Shown in pieces: positions 1 to 6,959 of a stretch of 49,716 bases of DNA. Numbering within the stretch: the stretch's first letter is position 1; each line of letters starts with the position of its first letter. The position numbers and the translations under genes were made by a program. The stretch covers positions 1-49,716 of the forward strand of contig NZ_LAYY01000033.1 in the NCBI RefSeq assembly GCF_000986785.1. The letters run 5' to 3'. Under the pieces are notes generated by a model, which did no database searches, was not told the DNA's origin, and saw only the letters and a program-made list of their open reading frames with translations. This stretch comes from Mesobacillus campisalis (lineage in GTDB: Bacteria; Bacillota; Bacilli; Bacillales; Cytobacillaceae).

Positions 1-916
1 TGACCTTATCTTTAAGCTGCAGGGTGTCCAGTGTTTCAAGATAAAGCTTGGTAATCCTGATGACGGATAAATCATTGGCGGTGAGCAGTAAAATCTCATT
101 TGCCTGCACTAGGCAGCTCATATGAATATCGGATAAATAACCCGGCATGTCAATGAGCACGACATCGTAGAGCTTTTTAGCTTCATCTATAGCGGTTTTC
201 AAATGCTGCTCGGTGATTCCTTCAAAAAACTCCGGGCGAGGAGGCGCTGCGAGGATCGCCACACCGCTTGGGTGCTGAAGCATATACTGGTCGATGGTAT
301 AGTTGGTGCGCCCGTACGCTTCCTTGACCCATTCATAGATGGTCCGCTTTGGTTTTTCGTTAAAATACATAGCCATATCACCAAACTGGATGTTGGCGTC
401 AATGACGGCCACTTTTTTCCCCTTTTTTGAGAATGCAATAGCCAGATTTGCGGTGAAGGAAGTTTTGCCGATGCCGCCCTTGGGACCGCAGACTGCCAGC
501 ACAGCGCTGTTTTCCTTGGGAAGTTGTGCATATACCTTCCCTTTGCCGGAGCGGTGTTCCATAAAACGGATCGCCTGCTGCACAGCCTCCCGCATTTCTT
601 CATTAGTATAGGAAGCTCGTAATATATCAGACGCACCCATATTCATCGCTTTTTTCACATTTTCCATATTGTCAGGAACAATGAGAATCACATAGACATG
701 CGGGTAGGAAACCGAAATCTCCTGGCATAGGTCGTAAACATTGTAGACCGAGTTCGCCTTCAAAAACAAAACGGAAGTTTGGTTTTCGACCAGCTGTTTG
801 TGGAGGCTTTCCAGATGATTTGTGCTGACCAGTGAATATTCCTTTTTATCCAAATAGGCAGCCAGGTCGCCTGGATCCGTATTGGTATCAGAAAAATAGA
901 ACCAGTAAATGCTCAC
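1..916 (-). CDS. CpaE/TadZ-like Tad pilus ATPase (3' end cut off)
   Basis: Starts at a GTG (916-914) two bases after the upstream stop, with its SD AGGAGG inside the end of the CpaB-like gene; about 305 codons are visible before the window edge. Residues ~1-125 look like a degenerate receiver-type domain, as in CpaE/TadZ. A ParA/MinD-like ATPase follows, with a deviant Walker A (CGPKGGIGKTSFTANLA) and VIDANIQFGD downstream. In the family this protein localises the Tad secretion apparatus at the membrane or pole. Order and tight coupling to CpaB- and TadE/G-like genes place it in a Tad/Flp operon, and the secretion ATPase (CpaF) is expected just beyond the left edge. Family assignment is firm; the specific role is inferred. 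Confidence 0.85.
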   Translation of the reverse strand, partial: MSIYWFYFSDTNTDPGDLAAYLDKKEYSLVSTNHLESLHKQLVENQTSVLFLKANSVYNVYDLCQEISVSYPHVYVILIVPDNMENVKKAMNMGASDILRASYTNEEMREAVQQAIRFMEHRSGKGKVYAQLPKENSAVLAVCGPKGGIGKTSFTANLAIAFSKKGKKVAVIDANIQFGDMAMYFNEKPKRTIYEWVKEAYGRTNYTIDQYMLQHPSGVAILAAPPRPEFFEGITEQHLKTAIDEAKKLYDVVLIDMPGYLSDIHMSCLVQANEILLLTANDLSVIRITKLYLETLDTLQLKDKV

Positions 917-918
917 GT

Positions 919-1539
919 TTATTCCTCCTTATCGTCATCTTCCTTGATGATTTCCCTTGTTTCCGTGTAGCCTTTCTTGCCGGTCTCCTTATCCTCTTCG
1001 TTACGAAGCATGAGGTAAAAACCGTCTTTATCCTTTGAAGCTAGGCCGAGCATGACGCCTTCCTCCGGTGTTACTTCCAGGGTTACTGATTGATAGTGCA
1101 GCGCTTCTTCAGGATTGTCGGCAGACTTGCCGGAAGCAAGGACTCTTATATTTTCAAGAACTAGAATGGCAGACTTAAACATCTTATCTTTGTCTTTATC
1201 CTTATCCCCTGTTTTATCTTTTGCTTTCTCCTTTGACGTAGCGTAGGCAATGACATCAACCTTGGATTCTGGCTCAACATAGCCTGATACACCTGGGACT
1301 ATATCCACAAAGATTGAGATCCCCCGCTTCCCTTTTTCAATCTCCGCCATAGGATTGCTGATCTCGCGTTTAACAGGACCATCTTCTTCCTCTTCGGCCG
1401 TTTCGCTGGCTGCAGCCAAGTCAGCTGGAGGGGTTTCTACAGTTGTTGCAGTTTCTTTGGGCAATACGGCAAAATAAGCAACAATGGCCACCATTGTACC
1501 CATGAACAATGACCAAATCCAGATTTTTTTGGTGTTCAA
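919..1539 (-). CDS. CpaB/RcpC-like Flp pilus assembly protein
   Basis: 206 residues. An N-terminal membrane anchor (~6-26, IWIWSLFMGTMVAIVAYFAV) is followed by an acidic low-complexity linker (~30-55) and a SAF/RcpC-like region with VDIVPGVSGYVEPESKVDV and ILVLENIRVLASG. CpaB family proteins sit in the envelope and help assemble the Tad pilus. This one is shorter than typical CpaB (250-300 aa) because the first SAF segment is reduced to a linker. A charged Lys/Asp repeat (KDKTGDKDKDKDK) interrupts the conserved part. It lies between the TadG-like gene (31 nt gap) and the CpaE-like gene (2 nt gap), so it is surely in the same operon. Confidence 0.8.
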   Translation of the reverse strand: MNTKKIWIWSLFMGTMVAIVAYFAVLPKETATTVETPPADLAAASETAEEEEDGPVKREISNPMAEIEKGKRGISIFVDIVPGVSGYVEPESKVDVIAYATSKEKAKDKTGDKDKDKDKMFKSAILVLENIRVLASGKSADNPEEALHYQSVTLEVTPEEGVMLGLASKDKDGFYLMLRNEEDKETGKKGYTETREIIKEDDDKEE

Positions 1540-1570
1540 AATGATCTCCCCTTCATTAAAAGAACCTTGT

Positions 1571-2587
1571 TTACCCTGCTAGTTTTACGCCATAGAGGAG
1601 GTTATCTTCCCAGCTTCCTCCACCGGTCATTTCCTCAATTTCTCCTTTGGATATAGAACTGATAAAGCGGCCTCTAAGGTATTTATCAGGTCCTCCTTGG
1701 AGAAAAAAACCCTCAATCCAATACGCAGCAAAACCAACAACTTTCACCTGGTCTCTTCCTTCGGCATCCCATTTTTCAATCACCACTACATTAATGACTC
1801 TGCTACAGGAATTGTCAGCCGTAGAAAAGTCACTACAATAGGTTCTGCCTGCATCAATATCTTGCTGAATTAGTGTTTTAACTGCTGTATCAACCTGTCC
1901 CCACATACCACCAGGCTCAGTTGTCGCATACTCCTGGTCAACGGTAAAAGTGCCGCCGTTAACAAGTGCGCTAGCCAAGGAACTTGCACCTGGGCCATCT
2001 AGCTGCAAGAAGCCGCAGTTACCGGAACTATGATTTGGGCCTCCGTTATTTCCGTTATTCCCATTGTTTCCGGAGTTTCCGTTTGAACTTGAGGTATCGT
2101 CTGTTAATGGTTCCTTTTTACATATTAGGTCCGTTCCATTCGGTACCATGCTTGCTTCTACAGCAATAGGAGCAATCCCAATACCTGTTTTAAGAGGACT
2201 AACAATCGCCTTTGCACGGGCTGTTACCGGAACAGTGTTGAAATTTAGGACCTTGGCGAACGTCATCGGTACTTGTACAGTTTTTTCAGCTTCTATATAA
2301 TTCTTTACGACAGCATCAATTTCACTGCTTTCAAGATCATAGCCATTTTTAACCGATACATCTTTGGCAATCGTCTTAGCTTGAACATCATTTACCACCA
2401 GGCCATGGGCACCTGCCAGGACAGCCGCATCCAAAGCCTTTTGTAGTTTACTTTTTTCTGTGTATAACCTTCCTCCATCAATAACGATAGCTGTAAACCC
2501 AAGTAAAGCCACCATGGCAAGAGCCACGATTACTAAGGATGCACCATTTTCATTTCTCAAATTTTTCACTGCCCGGATTATCTTCAT
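1571..2587 (-). CDS. TadG-like pilus-associated protein
   Basis: 338 residues. The N-terminus has the TadE/TadG signature: a short basic leader, then GASLVIVALAMVALLGFTAIVIDGG, a hydrophobic helix with a pseudopilin-like processing context. The rest is extracytoplasmic, with a Gly/Asn-rich low-complexity stretch at ~170-192 (repeated NNG) that splits two conserved parts. TadG proteins are minor pilin-like or anchoring parts of Tad systems. The start ATG overlaps the TadE stop by one base (TAATG), indicating translational coupling. The C-terminal half is not recognised as a known domain; no vWA MIDAS motif is visible. Confidence 0.8.
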   Translation of the reverse strand: MKIIRAVKNLRNENGASLVIVALAMVALLGFTAIVIDGGRLYTEKSKLQKALDAAVLAGAHGLVVNDVQAKTIAKDVSVKNGYDLESSEIDAVVKNYIEAEKTVQVPMTFAKVLNFNTVPVTARAKAIVSPLKTGIGIAPIAVEASMVPNGTDLICKKEPLTDDTSSSNGNSGNNGNNGNNGGPNHSSGNCGFLQLDGPGASSLASALVNGGTFTVDQEYATTEPGGMWGQVDTAVKTLIQQDIDAGRTYCSDFSTADNSCSRVINVVVIEKWDAEGRDQVKVVGFAAYWIEGFFLQGGPDKYLRGRFISSISKGEIEEMTGGGSWEDNLLYGVKLAG

Positions 2588-2955
2588 TATTCCACCCTCA
2601 TCACTGTGGTGTTAGTTATCGTGAACCCTCCGGAAAGTAAATTACCAATAACCGGAGTAATAAAACTAAAAGGATAATCAATAACAACCCGCGCATCAGT
2701 TCCCGATGCCCCTGTTGTAACGTTTACATGGGCCGTAGTAAGATTGATGCTACCGCCAGAGTTTACTGCTACTTGCTCTGCCTCAGGTCCAGTTTTACCA
2801 ATGCTCGCTGCCCTGGCTGCCTCCCTGCCAGCATGATCAATGGTTAAATACGTATGAAATACACGGCCAAAATCAACAATTCCAAACAAAACCAAAATCA
2901 GAATAGGAAGAACAAGAGCGAATTCAACAAGCGATTGCCCTTTTTCTGACTTCAT
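2587..2955 (-). CDS. TadE-like minor pseudopilin
   Basis: 122 residues, beginning KSEKGQSLVEFALVLPIL. This is the TadE signature: a Gly at the prepilin cleavage position, a Glu five to six residues on, and a hydrophobic helix. It also has DFGRVFHTYLTIDHAGREAAR, typical of TadE. It is likely processed by the adjacent prepilin peptidase and acts as a minor pseudopilin priming pilus assembly. One-base TAATG overlaps on both sides couple it to the prepilin peptidase and the TadG-like gene. Length and motif fit the family well. Confidence 0.88.
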   Translation of the reverse strand: MKSEKGQSLVEFALVLPILILVLFGIVDFGRVFHTYLTIDHAGREAARAASIGKTGPEAEQVAVNSGGSINLTTAHVNVTTGASGTDARVVIDYPFSFITPVIGNLLSGGFTITNTTVMRVE

Positions 2956-3464
2956 TAGAAACCACCCCAGATTAACGTGCAGAATGTGCCAAGGACGATC
3001 GCTACGCCGTATGGGAAAGAGATGCTTGAAGTTTTTTTATCACTGGTGATGATCATGGAGCCCAGGTTGCCTCGGAGGAATGTTAGATTGAATAGAAGAT
3101 TCTTGAGTGGGTACCAGAAGCCTCTCTCTTTAACAATAAGAGCAATTGCTATTGCGCCACCTATTAATGCTGTGTAGATAAATGAGTAGAAGACAAAATT
3201 AGCTCCCATTAACGCTCCTATAGCTGCCATTAGCTTTACATCTCCGGCACCTAGGCCGCCAAGTAGATATGGAATTAATAATAATCCCGTTCCGACAAAA
3301 AAACCTTTTCCGCTATACAAGAGGCCTTCAATTCCACCGCCCAATACGTTTATAACCATACTGAAAACAATGGTTGGTATAGTAACGATATTTAATATTT
3401 TTCGAGACCTAATATCTGTATAAAGACAAATAAGAAGAACTGTTATTAAAAATATTATTTTCAG
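2955..3464 (-). CDS. Type IV prepilin peptidase (TadV/CpaA-like, A24A)
   Basis: I place the start at CTG 3464-3462, not at the first in-frame ATG (3359). A strong SD (GGGAGG) lies 8 nt upstream of this CTG, and the extra 35 residues restore the first catalytic motif (YTDIRSRKILN: Asp with basic residues). The second catalytic motif GAGDVKLMAAIG is downstream. The full product is 169 aa, the usual size for TadV/CpaA. The enzyme cleaves the leader of the Flp pilin and pseudopilins at the membrane. Starting at the ATG would delete one of the two catalytic aspartates. CTG initiation is inferred, not shown. Confidence 0.88.
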   Translation of the reverse strand: MKIIFLITVLLICLYTDIRSRKILNIVTIPTIVFSMVINVLGGGIEGLLYSGKGFFVGTGLLLIPYLLGGLGAGDVKLMAAIGALMGANFVFYSFIYTALIGGAIAIALIVKERGFWYPLKNLLFNLTFLRGNLGSMIITSDKKTSSISFPYGVAIVLGTFCTLIWGGF

Positions 3465-3484
3465 TATAATAACCTCCCTTTTTT

Positions 3485-3521
3485 AAAAAACACCCCGCCT
3501 TTCAGCCTCGAAAAGCAGGGT
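3485..3521 (-). terminator. Intrinsic terminator/attenuator between flp and the tad genes
   Basis: On the minus strand an 11-bp stem (ACCCTGCTTTT / AAAGGCGGGGT, with two G-U wobbles) is followed by GTTTTTT. It lies right after the pilin gene and before the prepilin peptidase, so it likely lets pilin be made in excess over the assembly proteins. Confidence 0.75.
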
Positions 3522-3550
3522 TCTGTAAAAGATATTAAAAAGTGTTTTTA

Positions 3551-3721
3551 TTAAACAGTTGGTAATGAATCTAAAACTTTATCAAAGAGTGTATTAATTT
3601 TAGGACCCAATAATAGTAAGGTAGCAATTACCGCAACTGCAATTAAGCCTATAAGCAATCCATACTCCGTCAACGCTTGTCCTTCTTCTTCAACAACCAA
3701 ATTCTTCATTTTTTCTAGCAT
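3551..3721 (-). CDS. Flp-type pilin precursor
   Basis: I choose the ATG at 3721, which has GGAGG 8 nt upstream; a longer frame from 3766 would put the SD inside the gene. The product is 56 aa: a short leader ending in Gly (MLEKMKNLVVEEEG), then QALTEYGLLIGLIAVAVIA, the Flp pilin hallmark with Glu-Tyr at +5/+6 after cleavage, and a short tail. It is the major subunit of the Tad pilus, processed by the neighbouring prepilin peptidase. It has its own sigma-A-like promoter and is followed by a terminator, consistent with high expression. Confidence 0.92.
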   Translation of the reverse strand: MLEKMKNLVVEEEGQALTEYGLLIGLIAVAVIATLLLLGPKINTLFDKVLDSLPTV

Positions 3722-3760
3722 TCCCATTTCCTCCTCATATTCTGTCCTTTTTTGAGACTC

Positions 3761-3833
3761 GTTCATTTTAGTGAACTTTGTTAAATGCTCAACTGTTCTT
3801 TCCAGTTAACTTTTTGTTCTCTTTAATGAACAA
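3761..3833 (-). promoter_or_regulatory. flp leader with repeated GTTC-N8-GAAC inverted repeats
   Basis: Perfect GTTC-N8-GAAC elements lie at 3816-3831 (extended to TTGTTC/GAACAA) and 3761-3776 (GTTCA/TGAAC). A degenerate GTTC-N8-TAAC lies between them at 3795-3810. All are between the predicted flp transcription start and the pilin start codon. They may be operator sites or leader hairpins; no regulator is identified. Confidence 0.45.
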
Positions 3834-3844
3834 CCCTTGAGTAA

Positions 3845-3873
3845 ATAATAGGACATTGGTAAGTAAATGTAAA
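3845..3873 (-). promoter_or_regulatory. Sigma-A-type promoter of flp/tad
   Basis: Minus-strand TTTACA (-35, 3873-3868), 17-bp spacer, TATTAT (-10, 3850-3845). It is a 5/6 match at each hexamer with ideal spacing. The start would lie near 3838, leaving a leader of about 115 nt before the pilin ATG. Confidence 0.65.
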
Positions 3874-3980
3874 TAGATTTCTATAATTTTTGTTCTCAAT
3901 AAAAAACGACATATTTCAACATTTTTATCTTGTTATAAAAATCATATCAAATTCCTTTATAAAGAACAAAACACAAAACA

Positions 3981-4008
3981 AAACCCGGACAACCTCAATG
4001 TCCGAGTT
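3981..4008 (-). terminator. Intrinsic terminator of the M23 hydrolase gene
   Basis: Minus-strand stem ACTCGGAC / GTCCGGGTTTTG with an ATTGAGGTT loop and a short T-run, starting 8 nt after the stop codon. Confidence 0.65.
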
Positions 4009-4015
4009 CTCAATC

Positions 4016-5254
4016 TCATATTTTTATATACTCCCTAGGATCCACACTATTAGACTTCTCCAAATCCCAAAGCCCCTCATGAATCTCGAAATGCAAATGC
4101 TTCCCGGTACTATGGCCGGTGTTGCCCATGTACCCTAGCAGCTGCCCTTGGGTGATTTGCTCGCCGGTTTCGACGAGGCGGTTTTCGAGGTGGGCGTAGA
4201 CGGTGGTGAAGGTTTGGCCGTTGAGCTGGTGGGTGACAAACACGACGTTGCCGTAGGAGCTGGAATAGTAGGAGCGGATGACGGTTCCGCTGGCGGCTGC
4301 GACGACTTCTGTGTCCCCGGATCCATCGGCGATGTCAATGCCGGCGTGGGGACTTCCCCAGCGCATGCCATATTCGGACGTCACACTTCCGGTCGTTGGC
4401 ACAATGAACAGGTCATCGCCCTGCTTTATCGGCGTTTTTTGTTTTAAAGGCTCTTTCTTTTTCTCCTTTTTCTCTGGAACAGGTGTTGGTTTTCTCGCTT
4501 CCATCTCTGCTATAATTGCTTTTTCCTGTGCTTCAATCAGAGCCTGAATTTCTTCAATATTAAGCAGATCAGCTTCGATATATTCCTGTTCTTTTTTCAA
4601 GGCCTGCATGACTTTATTCTTTTCTTCCGCTTTGATCTGCTGTTCTTCTTTCAGGGCCAGCAGCTTTTTCTCACTTTCTTCCAAAGAAACCAGCTTGGTC
4701 TGAAGCTCTTTCTCCATTTCTTCTTTCCGCTGGAGGTCGCGGTAATGGGTTTCCATGATTTTTTTATCGGAATCGAGGATTGCTTTGGTGGTGATGGCCC
4801 TGTCGATGAATTCGCCGAAGCTTTTCACACCGAGGAAGACTTCTATGTAGGAAACCCTCCCTCCCTGGTCCTGGATGGTCCGCAGCCGTTCGCTGATGAC
4901 TTTTTCCCGCTTTTCCATTATGTCTGTAATAATTTTAATCTCTTGTTTTTGATTCTCTATATCTCTAACAATCGCTGTTTTTTCAGGCTGAAGCTTGCGG
5001 ATTTCTTCGTTGATCCTTGCCGCCTCTTCGTCGAGATATTTGATATCTTTTAGGATTTCCTCCTGCTGGCTGCTAATCTCTGTTTTTTGTTTTTCCTTAT
5101 CCTGTTTTTCGCTTTCAAATTGCAGGCGTTCTTCACGCACATTCTTGAGGAAATCTTCCATCGTAAGCTTTTCATCTGCTTTTGCTGCCTGAGGCAAGCT
5201 GGCAATGGTGACTGAGGTGAGCGCTACGAATGCGATAAGCTTGATTCCTTTCAC
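4016..5254 (-). CDS. EnvC-like murein hydrolase (coiled coil + M23 peptidase)
   Basis: I place the start at GTG 5254, which has a GGGGGG SD 7 nt upstream and gives a clean signal peptide (KGIKLIAFVALTSV ... AKA|DEK). The product is 412 aa. Residues ~30-250 form a long charged coiled coil, followed by a Pro/Lys linker. A C-terminal LytM/M23 domain (~300-405) keeps the zinc ligands HAGIDIAD and HLHFEIHEG, so it should be an active endopeptidase. Family members remodel peptidoglycan, often in division or sporulation. Regulators and partners are not evident from the neighbourhood. Confidence 0.88.
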   Translation of the reverse strand: MKGIKLIAFVALTSVTIASLPQAAKADEKLTMEDFLKNVREERLQFESEKQDKEKQKTEISSQQEEILKDIKYLDEEAARINEEIRKLQPEKTAIVRDIENQKQEIKIITDIMEKREKVISERLRTIQDQGGRVSYIEVFLGVKSFGEFIDRAITTKAILDSDKKIMETHYRDLQRKEEMEKELQTKLVSLEESEKKLLALKEEQQIKAEEKNKVMQALKKEQEYIEADLLNIEEIQALIEAQEKAIIAEMEARKPTPVPEKKEKKKEPLKQKTPIKQGDDLFIVPTTGSVTSEYGMRWGSPHAGIDIADGSGDTEVVAAASGTVIRSYYSSSYGNVVFVTHQLNGQTFTTVYAHLENRLVETGEQITQGQLLGYMGNTGHSTGKHLHFEIHEGLWDLEKSNSVDPREYIKI

Positions 5255-5390
5255 TTCATGTCCCCCCAAACTAGTGAGTTGCTGAGCAAACACTTCTTTC
5301 TTAATATTCTAGCTGCACGCCTGTTTTCCTGCCTGTTTTATGCTTGTATGTATATGATAATCTATAAGGTTTTCGGCAGGAAAAGAACAC

Positions 5391-5418
5391 AAAAAGCAGC
5401 AAGGTTCCCTGCTGCCTA
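5391..5418 (-). terminator. Intrinsic terminator of the DUF454 gene
   Basis: The minus-strand hairpin GCAGCAGG / CCTTGCTGC followed by TTTTTG begins at the stop codon itself. Confidence 0.7.
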
Positions 5419-5820
5419 ATTCTTCTCCGGTGGATGGATCGTTTTGATTTTAGTGATGAAATAATACCATTTATATAGCACAACTGCCAGCAGAATAGCC
5501 CGGACATAGGCTTTATCGACCATGATAAAAGCAATGAGGATCATGCTGTCGGCAAACAGGTTGAGGATGACTTTCTGTTTCACTGTCATCGAATTGTCCC
5601 GGATGAAATCCTGGAGATATTTCTTGTAGACCTTTGTTTCCCGGAACCAGGCTTCAAACCTCTTGGAGCCTTTTACGAAGAAGAAGAGCGCCAGCAGTAG
5701 AAGAGGCGTGGTTGGCAGGACGGGCAGGACAATTCCCAGCATTCCGAGACCCATGAACAGAAATCCTAGAGCTATATAAAGTAGGTTGACCAGTTTTTTT
5801 ATGGCACGTACCTCCTGCAT
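5416..5820 (-). CDS. YbaN-family (DUF454) membrane protein
   Basis: About 134 residues from the ATG at 5820. It has two adjacent N-terminal membrane segments with GMLGIVLPVLPTTPLLLLALFFF, the DUF454 signature, then an amphipathic region (FEAWFRETKVYKKYL) and two more hydrophobic segments. The function is unknown across the family. The start is uncertain: a strong AGGAGG lies inside the N-terminal region, 8 nt before an ATA codon at 5802. Starting there would give IKKLVNLLYIALG, close to how homologs usually begin. The ATG at 5820 has only a weak SD. Confidence 0.8.
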   Translation of the reverse strand: MQEVRAIKKLVNLLYIALGFLFMGLGMLGIVLPVLPTTPLLLLALFFFVKGSKRFEAWFRETKVYKKYLQDFIRDNSMTVKQKVILNLFADSMILIAFIMVDKAYVRAILLAVVLYKWYYFITKIKTIHPPEKN

Positions 5821-5946
5821 GTTTTCCCATTTCATTATAGCATTTCCGGCATGTTTTCAAAACGCGGTAGTTGCTCGGATAATAATGTGGGGTACGGCTC
5901 AGGGCTTGTGCAAATTTAACGCAGGAGGCGTAGTTGCTTGACCTCT

Positions 5947-6567
5947 CTATTCCTCCAGGAAATTTTTCACCCGCTCGTATGTTTTTTCGTCGCCGATAAT
6001 CACCAGGATGTCACCGGCCTGGATGCTGGCATACGGGCCGGGAGACAGGATGAGCTCCCCTGAGCGCTTAATGCCGGCAATGGTTCCGCCTGTGTTTTGC
6101 CAGAATTTCAGTTCTGATACGGTCTTTCCGATGTGGCTGAAATCCGGTTTAATCTCAATTTCGATGGGCGTCAGCGGGTTGGTGTGACGCATCTTTCCAG
6201 TATAGTCGATGATTTTATCAATTGTTTGATTAAGATCTTCGTCCAGCTTTTGGCGTTCTGAGATGAGCTGCCTCATTTGCTTTTCAAGGTCCTTGATGCT
6301 GGCAAGGGTTGAAAAGCGGTTGATGTATTTAAAGGCGTTTTCACGCGAGGAGATGACGACTCCGCTTCCCTTGGCCGAATGGACGATCTCAACATCTTCA
6401 AGGATCTTAATGGCCTTGCGGACCGTTTCCGGTGAAACATTGTATTCGCTCGCAAGCGTCGAGCGGCCGTGAATTTTCTCGCCAACTTTAAACTTTCCAT
6501 CATAGATCCGGTTGGCAATATCAATAGCGATTCGTTCATAAACAGGCATCTTCGTGCGCTGCAACAT
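5947..6567 (-). CDS. GntR-type HTH regulator with TrkA_C/RCK_C domain (BusR-like)
   Basis: I choose the ATG at 6567 (AAGGA 7 nt upstream); 206 aa. Residues ~5-75 are a GntR winged helix (YERIAIDIANRIYDGKFKVG, SPETVRKAIKILED). A coiled coil follows (~90-125). The C-terminal ~70 residues are an RCK_C fold (GGTIAGIKRSGELILSPGP, AGDILVIIGDEKTYERV). The same architecture occurs in BusR, which binds c-di-AMP and represses osmolyte import. A c-di-AMP or ion/osmolyte role here is therefore a reasonable inference. The upstream neighbour in the same direction is an AbgT transporter, but a terminator and a repeat array separate them, so they need not be co-transcribed. Confidence 0.85.
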   Translation of the reverse strand: MLQRTKMPVYERIAIDIANRIYDGKFKVGEKIHGRSTLASEYNVSPETVRKAIKILEDVEIVHSAKGSGVVISSRENAFKYINRFSTLASIKDLEKQMRQLISERQKLDEDLNQTIDKIIDYTGKMRHTNPLTPIEIEIKPDFSHIGKTVSELKFWQNTGGTIAGIKRSGELILSPGPYASIQAGDILVIIGDEKTYERVKNFLEE

Positions 6568-6587
6568 GCTCACATCCTTATCAGAGG

Positions 6588-6656
6588 GGTCAGGCACCCT
6601 TTAATGCTTTAATGCTTCACCACACAGCGGGTCAGGCACCCTTTAGCGCTTTAGTG
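6588..6656. repeat. Two direct copies of a GGGTCAGGCACCCTTTA motif
   Basis: Two copies of GGGTCAGGCACCCTTTARYGCTTTARTG lie about 42 bp apart just upstream of the GntR-TrkA_C gene. The same sequence forms the arms of a long palindrome at 8674-8723, so these look like half-copies of an interspersed repeat. Confidence 0.6.
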
Positions 6657-6736
6657 AAGGGAATGGTTTGATACTATGCATAGGTATGTACTTATTCTAG
6701 TGGAGGCGGGGTTATTAATCAAACGTATTATTAGTA

Positions 6737-6906
6737 TTATTGGGACCCGTTCGTCCCTAGGTTTCCCGTGGCGCGGGCTCCAATAGGCCTTATTGGAACC
6801 TATCCATCCCTGTTGTTGCGCCAAACGGGCTCCAATGACCCTCATTGGAACCCTTGCACCCTAAATGAATCCTCTAACAGGCTCCAATCTCCTTATCAAG
6901 GTCCTT
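6737..6906. repeat. Tandem array, ~52-bp period (CCAATA/TTATTGG family)
   Basis: Three degenerate units of 53, 52 and 51 bp plus a partial fourth. Each unit runs from TTATTGGRACC to GGGCTCCAAT. Successive units join as an inverted repeat (GCTCCAATAggccTTATTGGAACC), so each junction can form a hairpin. The spacers are diverged. No ORF is supported here. It shares period and layout with arrays at 21.6, 30.3 and 41.9 kb. Confidence 0.75.
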
Positions 6907-6915
6907 CACACAACA

Positions 6916-6954
6916 AAAAAGCCCCCGCCCTCTAAAATGAAGGGAGGAAGCTTT
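6916..6954 (-). terminator. Intrinsic terminator of the AbgT gene
   Basis: The minus-strand stem AAGCTTCCTCCCTT / AGGGCGGGGGCTTTTTT with a T-run lies just after the AbgT stop. Confidence 0.75.
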
Positions 6955-6959
6955 TATGA

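Noticed and set aside
199-636. 145-codon minus-strand frame in the CpaE-like region
   Set aside because: Out-of-frame shadow of the GTG-started CpaE-like gene, which carries the P-loop motif.
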